A DNA stretch of 64,000 nucleotides from Allobosea sp. TND4EK4 (GCF_900156025.1 NZ_FTMO01000006.1:124001-188000), one strand, 5' to 3'. Numbered from the stretch's first letter, positions 10,174 to 19,667 are shown. The notes: generated by a model not told the origin, from the sequence alone. Translations and numbers: made by a program.

Positions 10174-10575
10174 TCAGAGCTTCTTGCCGTCCTTGTCGTA
10201 TTGCTTGAGGAAGGCGATCAGGTCGGCGATCTCCTTCTCGTTCTTGATGCCGGCGAAGATCATCTTGGTGCCGGGGATCTTGGCCTTCGGGTCCTTGATG
10301 TAGTCGGTGAAGGTGGCCTCGTCCCAGGTGAGGCCGGAATTCTTGTTGGCCGCCGAATAGGCATAGCCCTCGGCCGAGCCGGAATGCCGGCCGATCAGCC
10401 CGTTGAGCTGCGGGCCGACCAGATTGCGCGCGCCCTCGCCGATCTGGTGGCAGGCGCGGCACTTGTTGAAGGAGCGCTGCCCGGCCTCGAGGTCCTGCGC
10501 CTGGGCCGAGGCGGCGGTCAGCGCGCCGGCCAGGAGCGAAACGGCGAGAATCGGGCGAAGAGGGATAAGGCGCAT
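10174..10575 (-). CDS. Class I cytochrome c (periplasmic, cytochrome c2-like)
   Basis: 133 residues. A Sec signal peptide (residues 1 to about 26, ending AQAQ) exports the protein. The haem-binding motif is CRACH (Cys39, Cys42, His43), and the distal Met ligand is in 'GTKMIFAGI' (Met105). The order 'GPQLNGLIGR', 'YAYSAANKNSGLTWDEATF' and 'IADLIAFLKQY' is that of soluble mitochondrial-type cytochrome c2 electron carriers. It stands alone between the NUDIX gene and an alpha/beta hydrolase, with no oxidase or dehydrogenase genes beside it. Confidence 0.92.
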   Translation of the reverse strand: MRLIPLRPILAVSLLAGALTAASAQAQDLEAGQRSFNKCRACHQIGEGARNLVGPQLNGLIGRHSGSAEGYAYSAANKNSGLTWDEATFTDYIKDPKAKIPGTKMIFAGIKNEKEIADLIAFLKQYDKDGKKL

Positions 10576-10674
10576 GGCAGGACTCGCGGCGGCGGGACGG
10601 ACGCTTCTCTGGAAGCGTTCTTGTGTACCGCGCGTCCGTTTCGTTGCGGATGGGGCCTGATGCCGCGCCCGGTT

Positions 10675-11484
10675 CTAGAGCTCGCCGATCCACTCCGCCA
10701 CGCTGGCGGTGAAGAAGTCGGGCCGCGAGTTCGGGAAGAGATGCCCGCCGGTCTCCATGATCGCGCGGCGGCAGCCGGGCAGGGCGGCCGCGAGCGCCTC
10801 CTGATGGTAGACCGGCACGACCATGTCGTCGCGCGCGCCCATCACCAGCACCGGCATCATCGTCTCGGCGATGCCGGCGGTCCCGTCGAAGGCGAGCAGC
10901 GCGTCGATCCGCTCGCGCAGCACGCTGCGGGCCTCCTCGCTGACCGGAGCGGCGGCGATCGCGGCCTCGTAGACATGCCAGTGCGCCTCGATCCAGCGCG
11001 GCTGGTAGGCGCTGAGCAGCGAGGTCGCGGCATAGGCCTGCGGGTTGCAATCGAGGATCGCCCGGCGCGAGCCGAACAGCGCCGTCATGTAGCGGCAGGC
11101 TTTCAGCCAGGCGGCGCTGAGGATCAGCCCGTCGAAGCGCTCCGGCGCCAGATTCGCCATCGCCTGGGCGATGCAGCCGCCGGTCGAGTGGCCGAGCACG
11201 ACGGCCCGGTCGAGGCCCGCGGCGTCCAGCACGGCCAGCGCGTCCCGCGCCAGCCGGTCGATGTCGCAGGGCGCGCTCCCGCGCGTGCTGTCGACGAGGC
11301 CGCGCTGGTCGAAGCGGAGGGTCTGGAACGAGCGGCCCAGCGTCCCGGCGATGTCGTTCCAGAAGCCGGCCGTGCCGCCGAGCCCGGTGATCAGCAGCAG
11401 CGCCGGTCCCTGGCCCTCGCGATAGGCCTGCAGCACCGCCCCGTCATCGGTCTCGGCGCGGAAGGGGATGATCTCTTGCGTCAT
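10675..11484 (-). CDS. Alpha/beta hydrolase
   Basis: 269 residues. Nucleophile elbow GHSTGG (Ser100), oxyanion region 'LITGLGGTAGFW', probable acid in 'VLVMGARDDMVVP' and the base His in 'METGGHLFPNSRPDFF'. The architecture is that of the PcaD/RutD-like single-domain hydrolases that act on small esters, lactones or carbamates. The substrate cannot be assigned. It lies upstream of the cytochrome gene on the same strand with about 100 bases between, so shared transcription is possible. Confidence 0.88.
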   Translation of the reverse strand: MTQEIIPFRAETDDGAVLQAYREGQGPALLLITGLGGTAGFWNDIAGTLGRSFQTLRFDQRGLVDSTRGSAPCDIDRLARDALAVLDAAGLDRAVVLGHSTGGCIAQAMANLAPERFDGLILSAAWLKACRYMTALFGSRRAILDCNPQAYAATSLLSAYQPRWIEAHWHVYEAAIAAAPVSEEARSVLRERIDALLAFDGTAGIAETMMPVLVMGARDDMVVPVYHQEALAAALPGCRRAIMETGGHLFPNSRPDFFTASVAEWIGEL

Positions 11485-11831
11485 GTCTTTTGCCCAGCGG
11501 TGCTGCCGCGGCGGCCGGTGCTGCGTGGAGCGCCCTGTCGCGCGCCCCGTCTCCCGCAGCGAAGGCCGTCCCTCGTCCCTGCTTCGGCCGCCTCCTCGGA
11601 AACGGCTGATTTCTCTGAAGAATGACCGATGCGGGCAGGCCTCGCCATGGCGCGAGCGCGAGGGGCGGGCTGCTTATGGCGCAAGGCGCCGCGGGAGAGA
11701 TGCGGCCGCTCCGCGTGCGGAGCATGGGTTCTGGGCAGCGCGATGTCGCACCGTCCGGAGGCGCCGCGACGCAAAGGCAGGGCCGGCATCCGTCGATGCC
11801 GGCCCTGCTGTCGATGGCTCGCGCCGGTCTC
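11485..11831. other. Intergenic stretch; only a strong hairpin recognised
   Basis: 347 bases between the alpha/beta hydrolase start and the end of the OFA transporter gene, both on the minus strand. Apart from the 13-bp hairpin at 11777-11808 I see no gene, RNA or repeat of the palindromic families. It should contain the hydrolase promoter. Confidence 0.5.
11777..11808 (-). terminator. Strong hairpin downstream of the OFA transporter gene
   Basis: Perfect 13-bp stem (GCAGGGCCGGCAT facing ATGCCGGCCCTGC) with a 6-base loop, 23 bases beyond the transporter stop codon. On the minus strand it is followed by CTTTGC, a poor T-tract, so it may end transcription only partly or act as an RNA-stabilising hairpin. 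Confidence 0.6.
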
Positions 11832-13490
11832 TTACCGGAACAGGGCGAGTGACTTGGTCAGGGTGATCCAGACGCCCCAGGCCAGCGGGAGGCCGACCAC
11901 GGCCCAGGCAAGAAGCGCGGTACCGTCGAAGCCGCCCTTGCCGATGCCGAAGGAGCCGTAATGCGTGCCTGCGGCGGCATTGCTCGACTTGGCCTGCAGC
12001 GCGGCGACCTCTGCGTCCTTCATGAACCATTTGGCCGCGACCGGGCGGACCAGCAGGTTGCAGAGGAAGCCGAGTACCAGCATGCCGGCGAGGATGTACA
12101 TGGTGCGGTCATAGACCTGCGCGCGCGGCACGCCGGCATTGATCTGCGCCTCGCGGATATAGTTCACCACGACGGGGCCGATGATGCCGGCGGTCGACCA
12201 GGCCGTCAGAAGCCGGCCATGGATGGCGCCGACGAACTGCGTCCCGAACATGTCGGCGAGATAGGCCGGCACGGTGGCGAAGCCGCCGCCATACATCGAC
12301 AGGATGATGCAGAAGAAGGCGACGAAGAGCGCCAGCGATCCGGCATGCGCCGCCCAGGGCGACAGGCCGTAAAGCAGGATGCCGAGGCCGAAGAAGGTCG
12401 CATAGGTCAGCTTGCGGCCGAGCTTGTCCGAGAGCGAGGCCCAGAAGAAGCGCCCGGCGATGTTGAACAACGAGAGCAGTCCGACGAAGGCGGCGGCGAT
12501 GGTCGCGATCTGCGTCTTCTGCCCGGCGTCGAGCGCGGCGAAGCCGATCTCGGGCTTGCCGATCAGCGAGCCGGCGAAGATCTCCTGCAACATGGGCGAG
12601 GCCATGCCGAGCACGCCGATACCGGCCGAGACGTTGAGGCAGAGCACCGCCCAGATCAGCCAGAACTGCGGCGTCTTGTGCGCATTCTGAAGATGGACAT
12701 GGCCGGAGGTGATCATCGCGTTCTGCGTCGCCGGCGGCGTCCAGCCTTCCGGGCGCCAGTTCGCCGGCGGCACGCGGTAGCCGAAGGTGCCGGCCATCAT
12801 GAAGACGAAGTAGATCGCCGCCATCGCGACGAAGGTCTGCCAGACGCCGACCGAGTTCGCCGTCTTGAACGTGTTCATCAACAGGTCGGCCAGCGGCGAG
12901 CCGATCATGGCGCCGCCGCCGAAGCCCATGATCGCCATGCCGGTCGCCATGCCGCGCCGGTCCGGGAACCACTTCACCAGCGTCGAGACCGGCGAGATGT
13001 AGCCGAGCCCGAGGCCGATGCCGCCGATCACGCCGGAACCGACCCACAGCATCCAGAGCTGGTGCCAGTAGACACCGAGCGCGGAGATCAGCAGGCCGCC
13101 GCACCAGCACAGGGTCGAGACGAAGGCGGCCTTGCGCGGGCCGACGCGCTCGAGCCAGCCGCCCCAGATCGCGGCGGAGGAGCCGAGCAGCACGAAGAAC
13201 AGCGTGTACATCCAGCCGAGATCGGCGACCTTCCAGTCGCAGGCGGTGGTGAAGAGCGAGCCGATCAGGCCGATATCCGCCGCGCAGGCGACGGGCTTGG
13301 TCACGCCGATCGCCTGGCTCAGCGGCAGCCAGAACACCGAGAAGCCATAGGCCATGCCGATGCAGAGATGAATGCAGAGCGCGGCCGGCGGCACCAGCCA
13401 GCGGTTGAACCCAGCCTTGGCGATGGTCCGTTCCCGATCGAGAAGCCCCGTTGCGGCTCCGACCGCTCCGATATCCTGTGCGATGCTCAT
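11832..13490 (-). CDS. OFA-family major facilitator (oxalate/formate antiporter-like)
   Basis: 552 residues with about 12 hydrophobic segments. The N-terminal part contains the OFA features 'PPAALCIHLCIGMAYGFSVFWLPLSQ' and 'WVGSGVIGGIGLGLGYISPVSTLVKWFPDRRGMATGMAIMGFG' (given here in pieces: LGYISPVSTLVKWFPDRRG is the loop 4-5 signature). Members exchange or import small carboxylates such as oxalate and formate. The gene lies 101 bases after fdsD on the same strand, separated by a weak hairpin, so a role in supplying formate to the Fds enzyme is likely by context. No oxalyl-CoA decarboxylase or formyl-CoA transferase gene is in the window. The C-terminal ~45 residues carry one extra hydrophobic helix. 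Confidence 0.85.
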   Translation of the reverse strand: MSIAQDIGAVGAATGLLDRERTIAKAGFNRWLVPPAALCIHLCIGMAYGFSVFWLPLSQAIGVTKPVACAADIGLIGSLFTTACDWKVADLGWMYTLFFVLLGSSAAIWGGWLERVGPRKAAFVSTLCWCGGLLISALGVYWHQLWMLWVGSGVIGGIGLGLGYISPVSTLVKWFPDRRGMATGMAIMGFGGGAMIGSPLADLLMNTFKTANSVGVWQTFVAMAAIYFVFMMAGTFGYRVPPANWRPEGWTPPATQNAMITSGHVHLQNAHKTPQFWLIWAVLCLNVSAGIGVLGMASPMLQEIFAGSLIGKPEIGFAALDAGQKTQIATIAAAFVGLLSLFNIAGRFFWASLSDKLGRKLTYATFFGLGILLYGLSPWAAHAGSLALFVAFFCIILSMYGGGFATVPAYLADMFGTQFVGAIHGRLLTAWSTAGIIGPVVVNYIREAQINAGVPRAQVYDRTMYILAGMLVLGFLCNLLVRPVAAKWFMKDAEVAALQAKSSNAAAGTHYGSFGIGKGGFDGTALLAWAVVGLPLAWGVWITLTKSLALFR

Positions 13491-13523
13491 TCCCCAGTTT
13501 CCTTTCCCCGAAACCCGTCTGTG

Positions 13524-13545
13524 AAAAGGCCGGGTTGTTCCCGGC
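13524..13545 (-). terminator. Weak intrinsic terminator between fdsD and the OFA gene
   Basis: On the minus strand GCCGGG, a 5-base loop AACAA, then CCCGGC and CTTTTC. A 6-bp stem with a short T-tract suggests partial termination, which would lower transporter expression relative to the fds genes. Confidence 0.4.
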
Positions 13546-13591
13546 TCGTGGCCCTGTGAGGCGGCGCGGCCGGCGGGCCGTGCCGATGTCG

Positions 13592-13876
13592 TCAGCTGGT
13601 GCGGGCGGGCCGGATCAGCGGCAGCGCCTGCCGCAACGGCGGCGGCAGAGCATCGGCGCGATCCGCATAGGCGGCGCGGAAATCGTTCCGCATCCGCCCG
13701 GTCCAGAACTGGTTGATGTGGTCGGCGATGGCGGGCACCGCCTCCGCTTCCGGATAGGCCTTGAAGAAATCGGCGATCTGCCCGGCCATGCGCAGCAGCT
13801 TGGCCAGATTGTCGTCATGGACGCTGTGCCCGGCCTGAGGCGCCGCCGGATCCTGGGCCGTCACGGTGTCGGTCAT
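13592..13876 (-). CDS. fdsD: Formate dehydrogenase delta subunit FdsD
   Basis: 94 residues. The 'KLLRMAGQIADFFKAYPE' and 'IADHINQFWTGRMRNDF' segments match FdsD, the small subunit needed for assembly and activity of soluble molybdenum-containing NAD-dependent formate dehydrogenases. Its ATG overlaps the fdhD stop codon (ATGA), indicating translational coupling in the fdsGBA-fdhD-fdsD operon. FdsD together with FdhD is thought to help deliver the bis-MGD cofactor. Standard short length for the family. Confidence 0.92.
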   Translation of the reverse strand: MTDTVTAQDPAAPQAGHSVHDDNLAKLLRMAGQIADFFKAYPEAEAVPAIADHINQFWTGRMRNDFRAAYADRADALPPPLRQALPLIRPARTS

Positions 13877-14715
13877 CGCGCGATGCCCTCCGGCTCGGGC
13901 GCCAGCGCCCCGGTGAAGACGATGAAGCCGTCGCGTCGCGCCACCGCTGCCAGCGTGAGGCCGAGATGTGCCGCCCGCTCGATCGCGAGCGAGGTCGGCG
14001 CCGAGATCGCGACCAGCATGCCGGCGCCGAAGATGGCGGCCTTCTCGACCATTTCGAACGAGGCGCGGCTGGTGACGAGCAGGAAGCCGTCGCTTGCATC
14101 GGCGCCGGCTCGAAGCCGGGCGCCGATCAGCTTGTCGAGCGCGTTGTGGCGGCCGACATCCTCGCGGACGGTGACAACCCGGCCGCGCGCGTCGCACCAG
14201 GCGGCGGCGTGGACGGCGCGGGTCAACTGGTTGAGCGGCTGGTGTTGGTCGAGTTCCGCGAGGGCGGTTTCGATCGCCGAGGCCGGGACGGCATCTGCGC
14301 CGCGGGCCGTCCCATCGGCGAGCGGCAGCTCCTCGATGGTCTCGACCCCGCAAAGCCCGCAGGAGGTTCGTCCCGAAAGGTTGCGCCGCCTTGCCAGATG
14401 CTCGCGGAAGCGCCCGGGCGCGAGCTCGACCGTCACGGCGATGCCCCCGTCCTTCGGATCGACGCTGATGCCGCGGATTTCGTCGGCCCCCCGCACGATG
14501 CCTTCGGTCAGGCTGAAGCCGGTGACGAAGTCTTCCAGATCCGAGGGGCTCGCCATCATCACCGCATAGGGCATCGTGCCGTAGACGATGTTGATCGGCG
14601 TCTCGACCGCGACCTCGATGCCGCGCGCGCCCGGCTCCGCGGTGCCGAAGCGCAGCGGCCGGGCCGTTACCGCCAGCGAAGCCGGCGGCTGGGCGGGCGC
14701 CTCATTCCGCGGCAT
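13873..14715 (-). CDS. fdhD: Formate dehydrogenase accessory sulfurtransferase FdhD
   Basis: 280 residues. FdhD passes sulfur from a cysteine desulfurase to the molybdenum cofactor before insertion into formate dehydrogenase. The characteristic Cys pair is present in 'GRTSCGLCGVE' (Cys119 and Cys122), and the family's 'TREDVGRHNALDKLIG' motif is seen as VREDVGRHNALDKLIG. The ATG at 14715 overlaps the last 14 bases of fdsA; the stop overlaps fdsD. The position inside the fds operon fits its role in maturing FdsA. Confidence 0.95.
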   Translation of the reverse strand: MPRNEAPAQPPASLAVTARPLRFGTAEPGARGIEVAVETPINIVYGTMPYAVMMASPSDLEDFVTGFSLTEGIVRGADEIRGISVDPKDGGIAVTVELAPGRFREHLARRRNLSGRTSCGLCGVETIEELPLADGTARGADAVPASAIETALAELDQHQPLNQLTRAVHAAAWCDARGRVVTVREDVGRHNALDKLIGARLRAGADASDGFLLVTSRASFEMVEKAAIFGAGMLVAISAPTSLAIERAAHLGLTLAAVARRDGFIVFTGALAPEPEGIAR

Positions 14716-17584
14716 CGGGCAGGCGCTCCGCGATCCGCCGCAGGGTGATGTCTTCCTCGAAGTTCTTCTCCTGCCAGGACGACCAGGCATTGGTGCGGCG
14801 CACCTCGACGGCCGTGACCTTGTATTCCGGGCAGTTCGTGGCCCAGTCGGAGAAGTCGGTGGTGATGACGTTGGCGCCGGTCTGCGCGTGGTGGAAGGTC
14901 GTGTAGACCACGCCCGGCTGCATGCGCTCCGAGATTTCGGCCCGCAGGGCGATGTCGCCCGAGCGGCTGGCGAGCGCAACGAGGTCGCCGTCGCGGATGC
15001 CGCGGCTTTCGGCATCCAAGGGGTGGATCTCCAGCACGTCCTCGTCATGCCAGGCGCTGTTCTCGGTGCGCCGCGTCTGCGCGCCGACATTGTATTGCGA
15101 GAGGATGCGGCCGGTCGTGAGCAGCAGCGGGAAGCGCGGGCCCGTCCGTTCCTCGGTCGGCACGAACTCGGTGATCATGAACCTGCCCTTGCCGCGCACG
15201 AAGCGGTCGACATGCATCAGCGGCGTGCCGGTCGGCGCCTTGTCGTTGCAGGGCCACTGCACCGAGCCGAGCTTGTCCAGCTTGTCGTAGGAGACGCCGG
15301 CGAAGGAGGGGGTGAGCCGGGCGATCTCGTCCATGATCTCGCTCGGGTGGCCATAGGCCATCTCATAGCCCAGCGCCCTGGCGAGCTCGATCGTCACCTG
15401 CCACTCGTCCTTGCCGGAAAGCGGCGCCATCACCTGCCGCACGCGGTTGATGCGCCGCTCTGCATTGGTGAAGGTGCCGTCCTTTTCCAGGAAGGAGGCG
15501 CCCGGCAGGAAGACATGGGCGTATTTCGCGGTCTCGTTCAGGAAGATGTCCTGGATGACGACGCATTCCATCGCCGCCAGACCCGCCGTGACGTGCTTGG
15601 TGTTGGGGTCGGACTGGGCGATGTCCTCGCCCTGCACATAGAGCCCCTTGAAGCTGCCCTCGACCGCCTCGTCGAGCATGTTGGGGATGCGCAAGCCCTG
15701 CTCGGGATCGAGCGGCACGCCCCACATCATCTCGAAGACCTGCCGCGTCGCATCGTCCGCGACATGGCGGTAGCCCGAGAATTCATGCGGGAAGGAGCCC
15801 ATGTCGCAGGAGCCTTGGACATTGTTCTGCCCGCGCAGCGGATTGATGCCGACCCCCTCGCGCCCGATATTGCCGGTCGCCATGGCGAGGTTCGCCATGG
15901 CCATCACCGTGGTCGAGCCCTGGCTGTGCTCGGTGACGCCGAGCCCGTAATAGATCGCGGCATTGCCGCCGGTGGCGTAGAGCCGCGCCGCGGCGCGCAC
16001 CTCCGCCGCCGGCACGCCGGTGAACTGCTCGCTCGCCTCGGGCGCGTTCTCCTCGCGGGCGACGAAGCGGGCCCAGTGCTCGAAATCGCCGAGGTCGCAG
16101 CGCTCGCGCACATAGGCCTCGTCGATCAGCCCCTCGGTGACGACGACATGGCCGAGCGCGTTGAGCAGCGCGACATTGGTGCCGGGCTTCAGCGGCAGGT
16201 GATGATCCGCCTTGATGTGCGGCGACTCCACCATGTCGATCTTGCGCGGGTCGGCGACGATCAGCTTCGCGCCCTGCCGGATGCGCTTCTTCATCCGCGA
16301 GGCGAAGACCGGATGGCCGTCGGTCGGGTTCGCGCCGATGACGAGGATGACGTCGGCCTTGGCAACCGACTTGAAGTCCTGCGTGCCGGCCGAGGTGCCG
16401 AGCGTCGTCTTCAGCCCGTACCCGGTCGGCGAATGGCAGACCCGGGCGCAGGTGTCGACATTGTTGTTGCGGAAGGCGGCGCGCACCAGCTTCTGGACGA
16501 GGAAGACCTCCTCGTTGGTGCAGCGCGAGGAGGTGATGGCTCCGACCGATTCCCGGCCGTACTGCGCCTGGATGCGCTTGAACTCGCTCGCCGCATAGTC
16601 GATCGCCTCCTGCCAGGTCACCTCCCGCCAGGGATCGGTGATCTTTTCGCGGATCATCGGCTTGGTGATGCGGTCCTTGTGGGTCGCGTACCCCCAGGCG
16701 AAGCGCCCCTTGACGCAGCTATGGCCCTCGTTGGCCTTGCCGTCCTTGTAGGGCACCATGCGGATGACGCGGTCGCCCTGCATCTCGGCCTTGAACGAGC
16801 AGCCGACGCCGCAATAGGCGCAGGTCGTGACCTTGGAATGCTCGGGCTGGCCGTGCTCGATCACCTTGTTCTCGATCAGCGTCGCGGTCGGGCAGGCCTG
16901 CACGCAGGCGCCGCAGGAGACGCATTCGGAGCCGAGGAAATCGGTCGGTCCCGCCGCGACGCGCGAGTCGAAGCCGCGCCCCGTGATCGTCAGCGCGAAG
17001 GTGCCCTGCACCTCTTCGCAAGCGCGCACGCAGCGATTGCAGACGATGCATTTCGACGGATCGTAGGTGAAATAGGGGTTGGAGGTGTCCTTCGCGAGCC
17101 AGTTCTCGTTGGCGAGCCCGTCGCTGCCCCTGGCGAAGACGTGGTTCTCACCCTCATAGCCATAGCGGACCTCGCGCAGTCCCACGGCGCCGGCCATGTC
17201 CTGCAATTCGCAATCGCCATTGGCCGAGCAGGTCAGGCAGTCGAGCGGATGGTCGGAGATGTAGAGCTCCATCACGCCCTTGCGCAGGCCCGACAGGTTC
17301 TCCGACTGGGTGCGCACGACCATGCCCTCTTCGGCCGGCGTGGTGCAGGAGGCGGGCGTGCCGCGCCGTCCCTCGATCTCGACGAGGCAGAGCCGGCAGG
17401 AACCGAAGGGTTCGAGCGAATCCGTGGCGCAGAGCTTGGGGATTTTGGTGCCGAGGCTCATGGCGGCGGCCATCACCGAAGTGCCGGCCGGGACCGTGAC
17501 GCTTTGGCCGTCGATGCTCAGCGTCACCGTCTTGTCGGCGATGCGGATCGGCGTGCCGTAGTCGATTTCCTTGATCAGGCTCAT
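14702..17584 (-). CDS. fdsA: Formate dehydrogenase alpha subunit FdsA (Mo-bis-MGD)
   Basis: 960 residues, the catalytic subunit that oxidises formate to CO2. In order: an N-terminal [2Fe-2S] ferredoxin-like domain with Cys clusters around 'CATDSLEPFGSCRLC'; a His/Cys cluster; two 4Fe-4S sites (CIVCNRCVRACEE and CVSCGACVQACPTATL); the molybdopterin domain's CAYCGVGCSF 4Fe-4S site; and the active-site 'RVCHSPTG', where Cys383 should ligate the metal and the following His assist catalysis. A Cys rather than selenocysteine is present. The start at 17584 follows AGGAGG and is 15 bases before fdsB's end in transcription. C-terminal dinucleotide-binding domain includes 'WHDEDVLEIHPLDAESRGI'. Confidence 0.97.
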   Translation of the reverse strand: MSLIKEIDYGTPIRIADKTVTLSIDGQSVTVPAGTSVMAAAMSLGTKIPKLCATDSLEPFGSCRLCLVEIEGRRGTPASCTTPAEEGMVVRTQSENLSGLRKGVMELYISDHPLDCLTCSANGDCELQDMAGAVGLREVRYGYEGENHVFARGSDGLANENWLAKDTSNPYFTYDPSKCIVCNRCVRACEEVQGTFALTITGRGFDSRVAAGPTDFLGSECVSCGACVQACPTATLIENKVIEHGQPEHSKVTTCAYCGVGCSFKAEMQGDRVIRMVPYKDGKANEGHSCVKGRFAWGYATHKDRITKPMIREKITDPWREVTWQEAIDYAASEFKRIQAQYGRESVGAITSSRCTNEEVFLVQKLVRAAFRNNNVDTCARVCHSPTGYGLKTTLGTSAGTQDFKSVAKADVILVIGANPTDGHPVFASRMKKRIRQGAKLIVADPRKIDMVESPHIKADHHLPLKPGTNVALLNALGHVVVTEGLIDEAYVRERCDLGDFEHWARFVAREENAPEASEQFTGVPAAEVRAAARLYATGGNAAIYYGLGVTEHSQGSTTVMAMANLAMATGNIGREGVGINPLRGQNNVQGSCDMGSFPHEFSGYRHVADDATRQVFEMMWGVPLDPEQGLRIPNMLDEAVEGSFKGLYVQGEDIAQSDPNTKHVTAGLAAMECVVIQDIFLNETAKYAHVFLPGASFLEKDGTFTNAERRINRVRQVMAPLSGKDEWQVTIELARALGYEMAYGHPSEIMDEIARLTPSFAGVSYDKLDKLGSVQWPCNDKAPTGTPLMHVDRFVRGKGRFMITEFVPTEERTGPRFPLLLTTGRILSQYNVGAQTRRTENSAWHDEDVLEIHPLDAESRGIRDGDLVALASRSGDIALRAEISERMQPGVVYTTFHHAQTGANVITTDFSDWATNCPEYKVTAVEVRRTNAWSSWQEKNFEEDITLRRIAERLPDAAE

Positions 17585-17598
17585 GGTCTCAGTCCTCC

Positions 17599-19182
17599 TC
17601 ACTCGGCCGCCATGGGAATGTCTTGCCGTAGGCTGGGAGGACGGTCGAAATCCTCGGGGAAATGGGTGATCGCGCTCATCACCGGCATCGGCGTCAGCCC
17701 GCCCAGGGCGCAGAGCGAGGCGTCGGTCATCAGCTTGGAGAGGTCGCGCAGCACCGCGATGTTCTTCGGCACGTCGGTGCCGGCGATGATGCGGTCCATC
17801 ACCTCGACGCCGCGCGTCGCGCCGATGCGGCAGGGCGTGCACTTGCCGCAGCTTTCCTTGGCGCAGAAGGCGAAGGCGAAGCGCGCCTGCTTCGCCATGT
17901 CGACCGTTTCGTCGAAAACCACGATGCCGCCATGGCCGAGCATCGCCTTCATCGCCGCCAGCGCCTCGTAGTCCATCGGCACGTCGAGCTGCGCGGCGGT
18001 GAGATAGGCGCCGAGCGGCCCGCCGACCTGCACGGCGCGGATCGGCCGGCCCGACAGCGTGCCGCCGCCCATCTCCTCGATGATCGCGCGCAGCGAGATG
18101 CCGAAGGCGAGCTCGATCAGCCCGCCGCGCTTGACGTTGCCGCCGAGCTGCACCGGCAGCGTGCCGCGCGAGCGGCCCAGGCCGTAATCGGCATAGGCCT
18201 GCGCGCCATGAGCCAGGATCCAGGGTACGGCCGCAAAGGAGAGCACGTTGTTGACGACAGTCGGTTTGCCGAACAGGCCCTGCAGCGCCGGCAGCGGCGG
18301 CTTCGCCCGGACCACGCCGCGCTTGCCTTCGAGGCTTTCCAGCAGCGAGGTCTCCTCGCCGCAGATATAGGCGCCGGCGCCGAGCCGGACCTCGAGATGG
18401 AAGGCGTGGTTCGAGCCCATCACCGAGGCGCCGATCAGCCCCGCGGCTTCGGCCTTCTCGATGGCACGCTGCATCGTGCGGAAGGCGTGCGGATATTCCG
18501 AGCGCAGATAGATGTAGCCGCGCGTCGCCCCGACAGCGACGGCGGCGATCGCCATGCCCTCGATGGTGAGATAGGGGTCTCCCTCGAACAGCATGCGGTC
18601 GGCGAAGGTGCCGCTGTCGCCCTCGTCGGCGTTGCAGACGATGTATTTCTGCTCCGCCCGTGCATCATGCACCGTCTGCCATTTGATCCCGGTCGGGAAG
18701 CCGGCGCCGCCGCGCCCGCGCAGCCCCGAGGCCTTGACCACCTGCACGATGTCGTGGCCGGTCAGCGCCAGCGCCTTCTCCAGGCCCTTGAGCCCGCCAT
18801 GCGCGCGATAATCGGCGATCGAGAGCGGATCCGTGACGCCGACGCGGGCGAAGGTCAGTCGCTGCTGACGCTTCATCCAGTCGAGCTCCTCGGTCTTGCC
18901 GAGGCGCAGCGGATGGACGCCGCCGACGAACAGGCCGGCATCGAACATCCCGGGGACATCCTTGGCCGCGACCGGCCCATAGGCAATGCGGCCCTCGGGT
19001 GTCTCGACCTCGACCAGCGGCTCGAGCCAGAGCATGCCGCGCGTGCCGTTGCGGATGATCTCGACGGTCAGGCCGCGCGCCTGAGCCTCGCGCGCCACGG
19101 CCTGGGCCACCGCTTCGGCCCCGACGGAGAGGGCGGCGGCGTCGATCGGCACGTAGACGCGCATCGGGGTGCTCGGCGCCAT
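17599..19182 (-). CDS. fdsB: Formate dehydrogenase beta subunit FdsB (FMN, NAD-binding)
   Basis: 527 residues, homologous to the NuoF subunit of complex I. It carries FMN and the NAD site (GLRGRGGAGFPTG and 'CNADEGDSGTFADR') and a C-terminal 4Fe-4S cluster (ESCGKCTPCRIG plus a later Cys in 'ASLCALGG'). It accepts electrons from FdsA and reduces NAD+. The N-terminal ~120 residues form a thioredoxin-like domain, as in other FdsB proteins. The ATG at 19182 is preferred because GGGAGG lies 9 bases before it; an upstream ATG at 19200 overlaps the fdsG stop. Confidence 0.96.
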   Translation of the reverse strand: MAPSTPMRVYVPIDAAALSVGAEAVAQAVAREAQARGLTVEIIRNGTRGMLWLEPLVEVETPEGRIAYGPVAAKDVPGMFDAGLFVGGVHPLRLGKTEELDWMKRQQRLTFARVGVTDPLSIADYRAHGGLKGLEKALALTGHDIVQVVKASGLRGRGGAGFPTGIKWQTVHDARAEQKYIVCNADEGDSGTFADRMLFEGDPYLTIEGMAIAAVAVGATRGYIYLRSEYPHAFRTMQRAIEKAEAAGLIGASVMGSNHAFHLEVRLGAGAYICGEETSLLESLEGKRGVVRAKPPLPALQGLFGKPTVVNNVLSFAAVPWILAHGAQAYADYGLGRSRGTLPVQLGGNVKRGGLIELAFGISLRAIIEEMGGGTLSGRPIRAVQVGGPLGAYLTAAQLDVPMDYEALAAMKAMLGHGGIVVFDETVDMAKQARFAFAFCAKESCGKCTPCRIGATRGVEVMDRIIAGTDVPKNIAVLRDLSKLMTDASLCALGGLTPMPVMSAITHFPEDFDRPPSLRQDIPMAAE

Positions 19183-19196
19183 CACTGCGTCCTCCC

Positions 19197-19667
19197 TCAT
19201 TGCGTCTGGCCTCGGCAGAGCGCGGCGATGCGGTCGGCATCGACCCGGCCGAGCAGCTCCCCATCGACCAGAGCCGAGGGGCCGAGCGCGCAATTGCCGA
19301 GGCAGTAGATGGTCTCGACGAGCGCATCGGCCCGATGGTGATCGTCGACCGCGATGCCGTGCTCGCGCGCCAGCGTCTCGACGATCGCCTCGCAGCCCAG
19401 GGCCTGGCAGGCCTCGGCCCGGCAGAGCTTGACGATGCGCGCCGGCTGCGGCGCGGTCTTGAAGTCGTGGTAGAAGGTCAGCGTGCCGTGGACCTCGGCG
19501 CGCGACAGGTTCAGCGCCTCCGCGATCAGCGGGACCGCCTGCGGATCGACATGGCCGAACTCCTCCTGCAGCGCATGCAGGATCGGCAGCGTCGCCCCTT
19601 CGAGATGGGCGAGACGCGCGACAATGGCGCGGGCGCTTTCGGGATCCCAGGCTGGGTAGGCCGCCAT
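19197..19667 (-). CDS. fdsG: Formate dehydrogenase gamma subunit FdsG ([2Fe-2S], NuoE-like)
   Basis: 156 residues. A thioredoxin-like [2Fe-2S] protein with four Cys ligands (Cys82, Cys87, Cys122, Cys126 in 'LCRAEAC' and 'YCLGNC'), the pattern of NuoE/FdsG. It forms the diaphorase unit with FdsB. The ATG at 19667 follows GGAGGA. It is the first gene of the fds structural operon; the promoter region 19668-19894 carries several LysR-type dyads. Confidence 0.96.
   Translation of the reverse strand: MAAYPAWDPESARAIVARLAHLEGATLPILHALQEEFGHVDPQAVPLIAEALNLSRAEVHGTLTFYHDFKTAPQPARIVKLCRAEACQALGCEAIVETLAREHGIAVDDHHRADALVETIYCLGNCALGPSALVDGELLGRVDADRIAALCRGQTQ

Noticed and set aside
14588..17971. Plus-strand open frame of 1127 codons across fdsA
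   Set aside because: Shadow of the clearly conserved fdsA and fdsB on the minus strand.
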